8,700 nt of DNA from DATBMY01 sp036554605 (GCA_036554605.1 DATBMY010000464.1:1-8700); one strand, 5' to 3'. Shown: positions 1 to 6,526, counted from the first letter of the stretch. The notes: generated by a model from the sequence alone, not told the origin. Program-made: numbers and translations.

Positions 1-1
1 G

Positions 2-835
2 CCCTCGGTCGATTCAAGCATCGGCGCGGGCGCGATGGCTGAAACTCTAGCGGAGCCCCACGACGTATCGACCGCTTTCGGGCTTGTGACCGCGGTGGGC
101 GCGGCGCTGGTCCCCGTGCTTTTCTCTTATGGCGGATGGCAGACGGCAAACTTCATAGCGGGCGAGGTGCGCGAGCCTCGAAAGAATCTGCCGCGCGGCC
201 TGCTGATGGGCGTCGCCGGAGTCATAGTCCTCTATATGGCCGTCAACTATGTCTGCGTGGGAGTGCTCGGCGCTGAAAACCTTGCGCGAACGGGGACGCC
301 CGCGGCCGCGGTGATGGGACAGGCGCTCGGCGAGCGCGGCGAGTCGCTTATAACACTCGCGGTCGCCATCTCCGCGCTCGGCTTTTTAAGCCAGGCTATT
401 TTGACCGCGCCACGCGTCTATTTCGCCATGGCCGAAGACGGGCTCTTCTTCCGCGGCGTCGCCTGGGTCCATCCGCGAACTCGCGTGCCCGTCGTGGCAA
501 TTGCCTTGCAGGGCGCGCTTGCTATCGTCATCGCGCTTTCGGGAACCTACGGCCAGATATTGAGCTACGTCGTGTCGGTCGACTCGATTTTCTTCGGGCT
601 AACGGCCGCGAGCATCTTCTATTTTCGCCGCGCGGACAATGCGAGCGATGCAAGCGCGGGCAATCTTTTCAAAGTGCCCGGCCACCCGGTGACAACCCTC
701 TTTTTCCTGATCATCGAATGGCTGGTCGCCGTCAACACGTTTTACAAATACCCGGTCAATAGCATTATAGGCTTCGCCATATTGCTCGCCGGGGTGCCCG
801 CTTATCTTTACTGGCGTAGAAAGAGCATGCGATGA
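2..835 (+). CDS. APC-superfamily amino acid permease, C-terminal part (5' truncated by window edge)
   Basis: The reading frame is open to the left window edge, so this is the last 277 codons of a longer gene; the ATG at 35 is internal. The protein is a string of hydrophobic helices. It has an FSYGGWQ segment followed by GEVREPRKNLPRG, the TM6 and loop pattern of LAT/SteT-like members of the amino acid-polyamine-organocation superfamily. Further on, APRVYFAMAEDGLFF matches the conserved loop before the late helices. Family members are usually about 430-500 residues, so roughly the first 40% is missing here. By family, it is an inner-membrane amino acid transporter or exchanger; the substrate cannot be read from sequence. 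The stop overlaps the start of the aminotransferase by 4 bases (ATGA), which suggests co-translation and a linked role in amino acid uptake and breakdown. The family is secure; specificity is unknown. Confidence 0.88.
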   Translation, partial: PSVDSSIGAGAMAETLAEPHDVSTAFGLVTAVGAALVPVLFSYGGWQTANFIAGEVREPRKNLPRGLLMGVAGVIVLYMAVNYVCVGVLGAENLARTGTPAAAVMGQALGERGESLITLAVAISALGFLSQAILTAPRVYFAMAEDGLFFRGVAWVHPRTRVPVVAIALQGALAIVIALSGTYGQILSYVVSVDSIFFGLTAASIFYFRRADNASDASAGNLFKVPGHPVTTLFFLIIEWLVAVNTFYKYPVNSIIGFAILLAGVPAYLYWRRKSMR

Positions 836-1926
836 GCGATAAGGATACCGGTACAGGCTCGCGCTACATGCAGTGGGCGAAGACGCGCGCGGCGTCGCGC
901 TATAACCTCGCGACCAGCGGCGTGATGAATTATACGATTGGCGAGCTTGGCGTCTCTATCGACGAGCTTGAGCTGAGCGGCCCGAGCTGGTACGGGTACG
1001 AGCCCTTGCAAGCTCGCATCGCGGCGAAGTGCGGCGTAAGCTCCGAGCGAGTTGTTCACGCGACCGGCGCTTCGATGGCCAATCACCTCGCGATGGCCGC
1101 GCTCGTTGGCCATGGCGACGAGGTGTTGATTGAAGAGCCGACCTATGACCCGCTGCTCGCGGTAGCTCGTTATCTGGGCGCAGAGGTCAAACGCTTCCGC
1201 CGCCGGTTCGAAGATCAATTCGAGATTGATACGGATGAGCTGAAGCGAAAGGTGAGCGAGCGGACGCGGCTCATCGTAATAACGAACCTGCACAATCCAT
1301 CGAGCGCGCTTGCCGGTGAAAAAAGGCTAAGGGCCGCGGGTGAGATTGCGCGCAAAGTTGGTGCGCGCGTTCTGGTTGATGAGGTCTATCTCGATCTTTT
1401 ATTTGACGAGGCGAAGCCGTCGTCGGCTCACCTCGGAGACGAGTTCGTCGTGACTGGTAGTTTGACGAAGGCGTACGGGTTGAGCGGGCTGCGCTGCGGG
1501 TGGGTCCTTGCTGAGCCGGGCCTCGCAAAAAAGATCTGGCGGCTCAACGATCTGTTCGGGGTGATACCTGCCCACCCGGCCGAGCGGCTGAGCTCGATTG
1601 CGCTCGACAACCTCGAAAAGATTTCCGAGCGCGCCCGGCTGCTGCTCGATCGAAACCGCGCGATGATGCATGCGTTCTTAGATTCGCGCGAGGAGCTTCA
1701 AGCGGTCAGACATCCATCTGGCACAACTCTCTTCCCGCGTCTCGCGCGCGGCAGCGTCGAAAGATTGTGCGCGCTGCTTCGAGAGAAGTACGAGACGACC
1801 GTCGTGCCGGGCCATTTCTTCGAGATGCCAGATCATTTCCGCATAGGGATAGGATGCGCGAGCGACGTGCTTGAAGGAGGGCTTGAGAGACTCGGCGCGG
1901 CGCTTGATGAATTGACCGGGATGTGA
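832..1926 (+). CDS. PLP-dependent aminotransferase, class I/II (fold type I)
   Basis: This 364-residue protein has the fold-type I aminotransferase layout. TNLHNPSS around residues 151-158 holds the Asn that contacts the PLP ring. VDEVY at 182-186 holds the Asp that pairs with the pyridine nitrogen and the Tyr that contacts the ring oxygen. GSLTKAYGLSGLRCGW at 209-224 places the Schiff-base lysine at K213. R337 in HFRIGIG fits the substrate-carboxylate arginine. Such enzymes move an amino group between an amino acid and a 2-oxo acid in the cytosol. The protein is somewhat short for the roughly 390-residue norm, and the usual NPTNPTG loop is replaced by NLHNPSSAL, so the substrate is uncertain; an aspartate- or capreomycidine-synthase-like branch is possible. 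The start ATG overlaps the permease stop (ATGA) and has only a weak purine-rich stretch (AGAAAGAG) upstream, which fits translational coupling. Confidence 0.9.
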   Translation: MSDKDTGTGSRYMQWAKTRAASRYNLATSGVMNYTIGELGVSIDELELSGPSWYGYEPLQARIAAKCGVSSERVVHATGASMANHLAMAALVGHGDEVLIEEPTYDPLLAVARYLGAEVKRFRRRFEDQFEIDTDELKRKVSERTRLIVITNLHNPSSALAGEKRLRAAGEIARKVGARVLVDEVYLDLLFDEAKPSSAHLGDEFVVTGSLTKAYGLSGLRCGWVLAEPGLAKKIWRLNDLFGVIPAHPAERLSSIALDNLEKISERARLLLDRNRAMMHAFLDSREELQAVRHPSGTTLFPRLARGSVERLCALLREKYETTVVPGHFFEMPDHFRIGIGCASDVLEGGLERLGAALDELTGM

Positions 1927-1978
1927 TGAGATTGCTGCTTTGCCGCGAGGCAGATTTGCAAACGATAGGTAACCAAGA

Positions 1979-2043
1979 TTCAGAGTCCACGCCAAGAGCG
2001 TGCCTGTCGCGACACGTAGGCAAGCTCAAGCTTGAACTCTGAA
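1979..2043. repeat. 65-base imperfect palindrome, REP/MITE-like candidate
   Basis: The ends form a perfect 8-base inverted repeat, TTCAGAGT (1979-1986) and ACTCTGAA (2036-2043). Inside, CAAG (1993-1996) can pair with CTTG (2031-2034). AGCGTGCCT (1997-2005) pairs with AGGCAAGCT (2018-2026) with one mismatch, leaving a loop that contains the GTCGCGAC palindrome. The whole unit therefore folds as one long interrupted hairpin on either strand. Small dispersed palindromes mobilised in trans (REP/BIME, MITEs) look like this. Only one copy is in the window, so its repeat status is inferred. It lies 20 bases upstream of the yhhN-like start and could also act as a terminator or attenuator after the aminotransferase, although it has no T-tract. 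Confidence 0.45.
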
Positions 2044-2058
2044 CAATACTTTTACAAA
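2032..2058 (+). promoter_or_regulatory. Weak candidate promoter for the yhhN-like gene (possibly leaderless)
   Basis: TTGAAC (2032-2037) and TACAAA (2053-2058) resemble -35 and -10 boxes, but with a short 15-base spacer. Transcription would start at about the ATG (2064), giving a leaderless message. This fits the absence of any Shine-Dalgarno-like purine run before that ATG. The -35-like box lies in the right end of the 1979-2043 palindrome. It is a guess from consensus matching only. Confidence 0.2.
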
Positions 2059-2063
2059 CAAAT

Positions 2064-2789
2064 ATGCTGACCGTAATTCTAAGTCTGCTGGCGCTCTGCT
2101 CGGCCGCGCTCGACGTATGGGCCGTGTATAACGATTCCTGGCTCGAATACATCTTCAAGCCGCTCACGATGCTGCTGATCATCGTAATAGCAATGCGCGA
2201 GCGAAGGCCGGAATCTTCCTATTATAAGAAAATGATTCTGTGCGGGTTGTTCTGCTCGCTGCTGGGCGACGTGCTGCTGATGATGCCGCAAGACCTCTTT
2301 CTGCCGGGGCTCGTAAGTTTTCTTATCGCGCACCTCTTCTACATCGCGGCGTTCGTCTATATGGCCGGCCGCCAGGCCACGCGCTGGATACTGCTGCCGT
2401 TCGTCGCGTATGGAGGCGTGATGCTCTGGATATTGCTGCCGCGCGCGGGCGGAATGAAGATACCGGTCATCATCTACATGGCCGTGATACTGGCGATGGC
2501 ATGGCAGGCGGCCAACCGATGGCTCGTAAGCCGGCAGAGTGGGACGCTGCTTGCGATGATGGGCGCGATACTCTTTGTTGTGTCGGATTCGGCGCTGGCT
2601 TACAACCGGTTCGTGGAGCCGTTTCCAGCCGCCCCGCTTCTTGTGATGGGGACGTATTTCACCGCGCAGTGGTGCATAGCATTTTCGGTGAGCATCAAGA
2701 GGCGGGTCTTTCTTCGATTCTCCCTTGTGCAAGCGGGTCGTCGTCGCCAGGCTTTGGAGAAAGAAGCTCCTCACCTGTCTCGTCACTGA
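2064..2789 (+). CDS. YhhN/TMEM86-family membrane protein (lysoplasmalogenase-like)
   Basis: This 241-residue integral membrane protein has about eight hydrophobic helices. Its two blocks are characteristic of the YhhN family (PF07947). The first is LLGDVLLMMP at 67-75 followed by GLVSFLIAHLFYIAAF at 82-97. The second is VVSDSALAYNRF at 172-183 followed by a final helix ending near S210. D69 and D175 are the conserved acidic residues. Characterised relatives, including mammalian TMEM86A/B, hydrolyse the vinyl-ether bond of lysoplasmalogen; activity here is inferred from family only. No ribosome binding site is visible before the ATG. The last 31 residues (211-241) are basic, not membrane-embedded, and encoded opposite the 3' end of the AI-2E-family gene (95-base convergent overlap). 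This tail is probably not part of the conserved domain. Confidence 0.85.
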   Translation: MLTVILSLLALCSAALDVWAVYNDSWLEYIFKPLTMLLIIVIAMRERRPESSYYKKMILCGLFCSLLGDVLLMMPQDLFLPGLVSFLIAHLFYIAAFVYMAGRQATRWILLPFVAYGGVMLWILLPRAGGMKIPVIIYMAVILAMAWQAANRWLVSRQSGTLLAMMGAILFVVSDSALAYNRFVEPFPAAPLLVMGTYFTAQWCIAFSVSIKRRVFLRFSLVQAGRRRQALEKEAPHLSRH

Positions 2790-3996
2790 CCTGCTCGGCG
2801 AGCACCGTCTCCGCCGCATCGGCTATGCGCTCCTCTATGGCGTCGGCGGGCGCCTCGTGCGGTTCAAGGTCGCCCGCATGATAAAACTCCGAAGCCTTGT
2901 AAAGCTCGCGCAGGAATTTTAGAAATACTTTCGCGACGGCGATGGTCGGAACCGCGAGTATTATTCCGAGAAACCCGAAAAGGCGCCCCCCGATGAGCAA
3001 TCCCAGGAAGACCGCCATGGAGTGAAGGCTCAACCGCCCGCCCAGTATTCGCGGCGTCAGGTAGTATCCTTCAACGCTCTGCACCGCTACAAAGACGCCG
3101 AGCACTCCGGCTATTTGCGCGAAGCCGCCGCCATCGGCCAGCGTGAATCCGGTGGCGAGCACTATCCCGAGCGCGGTGCCTACATACGGAATCAGATTCA
3201 GAAATCCCGACAGGATCGCTATGCCCGCCCAGGCGGGAACCCCAAGGAGGGCAAACCCCACGGCGTATAGCCCGGCCATTATCGCCGCGATAAGAAGCTG
3301 GCCTCGCACATAGGATTCGAGTATGCGGCCGACTTCGTCGAAGAGGCGGCTGAAAGGATCGCGGAAGCGCGGCGGTATTAAATCTTCGAGCGAATCCCTC
3401 CACTTTCGGAAATCAACCAGGATGTAAAAAACAAAGAAAGGGACAAGAAACAGGTCGAGCGCGCCCGCGGCGGTCGACAAAAAATCGGAGAGATTACCGG
3501 CAAACCATGTCCTGGGGGAGCCGAAAACGGATTGCGGGTCGGCTATGAATTGCTGCACTCGCTCTCCGGCCAGGTCGTCGAGCAGCGGCGAAATCCGGCG
3601 GAGATTCCTTCGCTGGCGCTCGGCGTTCTGCGCGGTAAAGTATCTCTGCTTTAGCTCGGTGGCCGATTTACTGGCCTGTTCTATAAGACCCGGAGTCACG
3701 AAGATGATAAAGCTCGATATGACGAGCGCGACAATCAACAGGGCGACCGAAGCAGCGACCGGGCGCGACAATCCGCGCTTCTCAAATTGCTGGACTATGG
3801 GGTTGAGAAGGTACGCGAGCGCAAACGACGCGAGCACCGGCACGATTGCGACGCTGCCGAGCACATAGATCAAATCGAGAATAAGTATGGTGAGTATTGC
3901 GGCCGGCACCCACCTGAGCCACCAGTAGGGAGAGCGTTCTTTTTTATTTGGCTCGTGGGACGCGAGCGGCGCGGTTTGCTTTGGTCGAAGCATCAT
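2695..3996 (-). CDS. AI-2E family (PerM/YdiK-type) transporter
   Basis: This 433-residue protein has the AI-2E transporter (PF01594) layout. A helix pair lies at about 30-67 and another helix at 82-103. A soluble amphipathic stretch runs from about 105 to 170, followed by a helix at 173-196. A C-terminal helical bundle (about 231-356) contains the hallmark GFLNLIPYVGTALG at 264-277 and YYLTPRILGGRLSLH at 311-325. The family includes TqsA (autoinducer-2 export) and many members of unknown cargo, some linked to Na+/H+ antiport; the name should not be read as proof of AI-2 transport. Residues 370-433 form an acidic hydrophilic tail, part of which overlaps the convergent yhhN-like gene. The start is one of two tandem ATGs; the first overlaps the gpsA stop by 4 bases (ATGA), so translation is probably coupled. 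Confidence 0.9.
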   Translation of the reverse strand: MMLRPKQTAPLASHEPNKKERSPYWWLRWVPAAILTILILDLIYVLGSVAIVPVLASFALAYLLNPIVQQFEKRGLSRPVAASVALLIVALVISSFIIFVTPGLIEQASKSATELKQRYFTAQNAERQRRNLRRISPLLDDLAGERVQQFIADPQSVFGSPRTWFAGNLSDFLSTAAGALDLFLVPFFVFYILVDFRKWRDSLEDLIPPRFRDPFSRLFDEVGRILESYVRGQLLIAAIMAGLYAVGFALLGVPAWAGIAILSGFLNLIPYVGTALGIVLATGFTLADGGGFAQIAGVLGVFVAVQSVEGYYLTPRILGGRLSLHSMAVFLGLLIGGRLFGFLGIILAVPTIAVAKVFLKFLRELYKASEFYHAGDLEPHEAPADAIEERIADAAETVLAEQVSDETGEELLSPKPGDDDPLAQGRIEERPAS

Positions 3997-5018
3997 ATCT
4001 CTCGCTTGAGCGGGCGGCCCATCAATTCGTGCGCGGCTTCGAGCGCGGGCTTATCCTCGTAAAGCAGCGCGTGTATGCTCGACGTTATGGGAAGATCGAC
4101 GCCGAGCCTGATCCCGAGCTCGTATATGGCGCGCGTGGTCTTGACGCCTTCTGCTACCTCGCGCATCTCGGATAGTATTTCCGAGAGCGCGCGGCCGCGC
4201 CCAAGCTCTACGCCGACATAGCGGTTGCGCGAGAGCTCGCCCGTGCAGGTCAGCACCAGGTCGCCCAGGCCCGCCAGGCCAGCCATGGTCTCGACCCTCG
4301 CGCCCTGCTTGATGGCAAGGCGCGTCATCTCGGCAAGCCCGCGCGTGATGATTGCGGCCACCGCGTTGAGCCCGAAACCGAGCCCGCGGACCACTCCCGC
4401 CGCGATCGCGACGACGTTCTTGACCGCGCCGCCAAGCTCGACGCCGACCACGTCGTCGTTGGTATAGATGCGAAAGACGCTGCTGCTGAGCTGGCGCTGT
4501 ATCATCTCGGCCCAGGCGGGCTCGCGGCTCGCGGCGACTATGGCGGTCGGATCGCCCCTGGCAACCTCGCGCGCGAAGCTCGGGCCCGAAAGCGCGACGA
4601 ACCGCGGCTCGAACCTCTCTTTCAACACGTCAGCGATCACCTCGTCCATTCGCATCAGCGTGCCGTTTTCTACGCCCTTGGCCGCGCTCACAAGGACCGT
4701 ATCGCTGCTGAGGAACTCGCTCATCCCCGCGACGACTTCGCGCATGGCATGTGACGGCACGACTATAAGCACGAAGTCGATTGAATCGAGCGCCTCTTCG
4801 AGAGAGGCCGTCGCGCTGACATTATCCGGGAGCCTTATATCGGAAAGATAGTATGGATTTCGGTGCGAGCGGTTTATTTCTAGAGCGACCTCCGGCTCGC
4901 GCGCCCATAGCAGAACTTCGTGGCGGTTGCGCGCGGCGCATGTGGCCAGGGCGGTGCCGAAGCTCCCCGCGCCGATAACGGCCAGGCGCCTCGGCACACT
5001 TGAAGGCTCTTCCGGCAT
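3993..5018 (-). CDS. gpsA: Glycerol-3-phosphate dehydrogenase [NAD(P)+]
   Basis: This 341-residue cytosolic enzyme reduces dihydroxyacetone phosphate to sn-glycerol-3-phosphate, the backbone for phospholipids. Its length matches the family (about 330-340). The Rossmann NAD(P) motif IGAGSFGTA lies at 15-23. SAAKGVENGT (111-120) carries the conserved KG, SGPSFAREV is at 144-152, and GGAVKNVVAIAAG (196-208) holds the catalytic lysine K200. GLAGLGDLVLTCTG at 247-260 is followed by the SRNRYVG signature. The reading frame stays open upstream to 5441, but that extension is Arg/His-rich noise inside plsY. The ATG at 5018 has an excellent GGAAGGGG site just upstream. The gene is nested between plsY (TGATG, 1-base overlap) and the AI-2E-family gene (ATGA overlap), so the three form one transcript. 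It supplies the substrate used by PlsY. Confidence 0.97.
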   Translation of the reverse strand: MPEEPSSVPRRLAVIGAGSFGTALATCAARNRHEVLLWAREPEVALEINRSHRNPYYLSDIRLPDNVSATASLEEALDSIDFVLIVVPSHAMREVVAGMSEFLSSDTVLVSAAKGVENGTLMRMDEVIADVLKERFEPRFVALSGPSFAREVARGDPTAIVAASREPAWAEMIQRQLSSSVFRIYTNDDVVGVELGGAVKNVVAIAAGVVRGLGFGLNAVAAIITRGLAEMTRLAIKQGARVETMAGLAGLGDLVLTCTGELSRNRYVGVELGRGRALSEILSEMREVAEGVKTTRAIYELGIRLGVDLPITSSIHALLYEDKPALEAAHELMGRPLKREI

Positions 5019-5686
5019 CAGCCCCTTCCCCCGCTCATCGCGGCCTGATCGTTTGATGGGCCTACGCGCTTGCCGATCTTGTTTTCGCGCCCTTCGAGTA
5101 ACCTGACGATGTTCTCGTGGTGCTTGGCGATAATGAGCGCGCAGCCCGATACGGCGACTATGAGCATGATTGTCAGGTTGGGATGCGGCTCGCGCGGAAG
5201 CCAGCCGTAATAAAGCAAGGTCCACAGCGGCACGGCGGCCGTCGCAATGATCGAAGCAAGCGAAACGTAGCGGGTCAGGTAGACGATCAAGCTCCACAAC
5301 GCGAGCGTCGTCACCACCGCAAGCGGCGCGATGTATAGATAAACCCCGACGCCGGTGGCAACGCCCTTGCCGCCGCGAAATTTCAGGAAGACAGGCAGGA
5401 TGTGGCCGGCGATGGCGGCGACGGCCGCCGCGCCAATCCACCTGTAATCGTCGGTCACGGCGTCCATCAAAGCGACGGCCGCGTATCCCTTCGCCACGTC
5501 GAGCAGGTAAGTCAATAGCCCGGCTTTTAACCCGGCGCGCCGCGTGACATTCGTGGCCCCGATGCCTCCCGACCCGACCTGGCGGACGTCCTCGCCCGCG
5601 GTGAAAAGATACTTGACGAGCAGGTAACCGAATGGGATTGAGCCGAGCAGGTAGGCAAGCGTGAGCAAGATTATCTCGACTAGCAT
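5018..5686 (-). CDS. plsY: Acyl-phosphate:glycerol-3-phosphate acyltransferase
   Basis: This 222-residue inner-membrane protein transfers an acyl group from acyl-phosphate to glycerol-3-phosphate to give lysophosphatidic acid, the first committed step of bacterial phospholipid synthesis. The N-terminal helix has the typical YLLGSIPFGYLL pattern. The three PlsY motifs are present: GSGGIGATNVTR at 38-49, GHILPVFLKFRGGKGVATG at 94-112 with the phosphate-binding GGKG, and HHENIVRLLEGRENKIG at 189-205. Motif 1 reads GSGG where GSGN is the usual form. The ATG at 5686 was chosen over a TTG at 5719 because the protein then begins directly at the hydrophobic helix and GGAG lies 10 bases upstream. That site is in the 3' arm of an inverted repeat. 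The stop overlaps the gpsA start as TGATG, so it is the first gene of the plsY-gpsA-AI-2E operon. Confidence 0.96.
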   Translation of the reverse strand: MLVEIILLTLAYLLGSIPFGYLLVKYLFTAGEDVRQVGSGGIGATNVTRRAGLKAGLLTYLLDVAKGYAAVALMDAVTDDYRWIGAAAVAAIAGHILPVFLKFRGGKGVATGVGVYLYIAPLAVVTTLALWSLIVYLTRYVSLASIIATAAVPLWTLLYYGWLPREPHPNLTIMLIVAVSGCALIIAKHHENIVRLLEGRENKIGKRVGPSNDQAAMSGGRG

Positions 5687-5692
5687 CGCTTC

Positions 5693-5713
5693 TATTCTCC
5701 GGCGGGGAGAATA
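5693..5713 (-). promoter_or_regulatory. Inverted repeat over plsY ribosome binding site and -10 box
   Basis: On the minus strand TATTCTCC, a 5-base spacer CCGCC, and GGAGAATA form a perfect 8+8-base dyad ending 6 bases before the plsY ATG. The 3' arm contains the only Shine-Dalgarno-like sequence (GGAG). If transcription starts upstream, the RNA hairpin would bury the ribosome binding site. If it starts at the nearby -10-like TATATT, the dyad would instead be a DNA operator overlapping the start point. The repeat is seen directly; its function is inferred. Confidence 0.5.
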
Positions 5714-5736
5714 TAGCAAAGCCGTCGAAAAGGCAA
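5710..5736 (-). promoter_or_regulatory. Candidate sigma-70-type promoter for plsY operon
   Basis: Reading the minus strand, TTGCCT (5736-5731) and TATATT (5715-5710) match 4 of 6 and 5 of 6 consensus bases with a 15-base spacer, shorter than the ideal 17. The start point would fall near 5702, inside the spacer of the adjacent dyad. This is supported only by consensus resemblance and its position 24 bases before the plsY ATG. Confidence 0.3.
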
Positions 5737-5779
5737 AAGGGAGGATAAAGCTGCCAAGGACATACAGGATTTAAGGAGC

Positions 5780-6340
5780 TTATCTTTCTTCTGGGAACAA
5801 GCTGTCAACCGGGATAGACCATCCCGGTACCGCGTCGCCCGCATGGGCCACATCGCCTCGGCGGAATATAACCGGATTTTCCGGGTTATATCTAAAATAG
5901 GCTTTAACCACATCAGGGCTTTGCATATCTATATCCCATACGCAGAGCGTGCCGGCTTTAAAGTAATCCTTCCGTTTTTCGGTAATCTTCTGCTCGGCCC
6001 TCGTGCCATAGTCGCCTTCGCTTCTCACCTCCGCGGCGAATAGAGGCGCGCCTTCCAAGAACTTCATGCCTGTTGTCTGGCCCGTGTACCAGGAAGCGTC
6101 GGGACTGAATGATTCGCGGTTGGCCAGTTGTACTTTGAAACCGACATTATCTCCTATCGCGTATCCGGCCCTGGTTGTACGCTCGTGGAGGCGCAAACTG
6201 ATAAGTATTTCGGATGCGGCGTAGCCTGGTAAATATCCGGTCGGCGGCATGAGGACAATCTCCCCGTTTACAAGTTCAGCCTTAGCATTATCCGGTACTC
6301 GATATAGATCTTCGATTGTAGCTCTGGCTTTTGTGGTCAT
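5780..6340 (-). CDS. Uma2-family putative restriction-endonuclease-like protein
   Basis: This 186-residue protein matches the Uma2 family (PF05685), a PD-(D/E)XK nuclease-like fold often present in many copies in cyanobacteria, Chloroflexota and some Acidobacteriota. The N-terminal AELVNGEIVLMPP at 21-33 is the usual opening. The putative active-site elements are D81 in SFSPDASW, E104 in AAEVRSEGD, and K122 in TEKRKDYFKAG, followed by CVWDID. Substrate and biological role are not established for the family. The ATG at 6340 has GAGG seven bases upstream; a TTG at 6355 would add five residues. A sample row of this gene (6121-6180) is 50% G+C, against 73% for a row in gpsA (4381-4440). That, plus its standalone position, hints at recent acquisition. 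It lies 93 bases upstream of plsY on the same strand but is probably a separate unit. Confidence 0.85.
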   Translation of the reverse strand: MTTKARATIEDLYRVPDNAKAELVNGEIVLMPPTGYLPGYAASEILISLRLHERTTRAGYAIGDNVGFKVQLANRESFSPDASWYTGQTTGMKFLEGAPLFAAEVRSEGDYGTRAEQKITEKRKDYFKAGTLCVWDIDMQSPDVVKAYFRYNPENPVIFRRGDVAHAGDAVPGWSIPVDSLFPEER

Positions 6341-6348
6341 AGCAAAAC

Positions 6349-6456
6349 CTCGCAACCGAATGTTAGCACATACTACACCTTAAATCAGTCTTTGATAATT
6401 GCCGCCATCAATTCAAAAGATAAAAACGCCCCGCCGTCTTGACTAAGGGTTGCGAG
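6349..6456. repeat. 9-base inverted repeat bracketing the divergent intergenic region
   Basis: CTCGCAACC (6349-6357) and GGTTGCGAG (6448-6456) are exact reverse complements separated by 90 bases. The left arm overlaps the ribosome binding site of the Uma2 gene; the right arm lies between the -35-like and -10-like boxes of the plus-strand promoter candidate. The arms could be paired operator half-sites or the ends of a tiny A+T-rich insertion, or a coincidence. Confidence 0.25.
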
Positions 6457-6467
6457 AAAGGTAGTTT
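6439..6467 (+). promoter_or_regulatory. Candidate promoter for the four-cysteine membrane protein gene
   Basis: TTGACT (6439-6444) and TAGTTT (6462-6467) are separated by an ideal 17 bases. The -35 box matches consensus at five positions but the -10 at only three. It would give a leader of about 50 bases before the ATG at 6527. No other convincing promoter is seen in the 186-base divergent region. Confidence 0.3.
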
Positions 6468-6526
6468 AGCACCGTCAAACCGCTGTCGTGGACCGGGCCG
6501 GTTTAGATCCTTGGAGCCGAGATTCG

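Noticed and set aside
808..1293. 161-residue minus-strand open frame opposite the aminotransferase
   Set aside because: Antisense to a gene with K213 and other PLP motifs; no recognisable features.
1979..2043. tRNA-like cloverleaf reading of the palindrome
   Set aside because: Several small stems exist under an outer stem, but there is no T-loop consensus on either strand, no proper anticodon arm, and TCAAGCTTGA has no loop; a single long hairpin fits better.
2079..2819. 246-residue minus-strand open frame opposite the yhhN-like gene
   Set aside because: The translation is dominated by Arg, His and Gln without domains, while the plus frame gives a clear YhhN protein.
4225..4851. Two abutting plus-strand open frames opposite gpsA
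   Set aside because: Low-complexity Ser/Thr/Arg/Ala translations opposite conserved gpsA motifs; shadow frames.
5019..5441. 141-residue N-terminal extension of GpsA
   Set aside because: It lies in another frame of plsY, is Arg/His-rich, and the ATG at 5018 has a strong ribosome site and gives the normal GpsA length.
5866..5891. ATATAACC/GGTTATAT inverted repeat with a 10-base spacer
   Set aside because: It lies within the Uma2 coding region at ordinary codons, with no regulatory context; probably chance.
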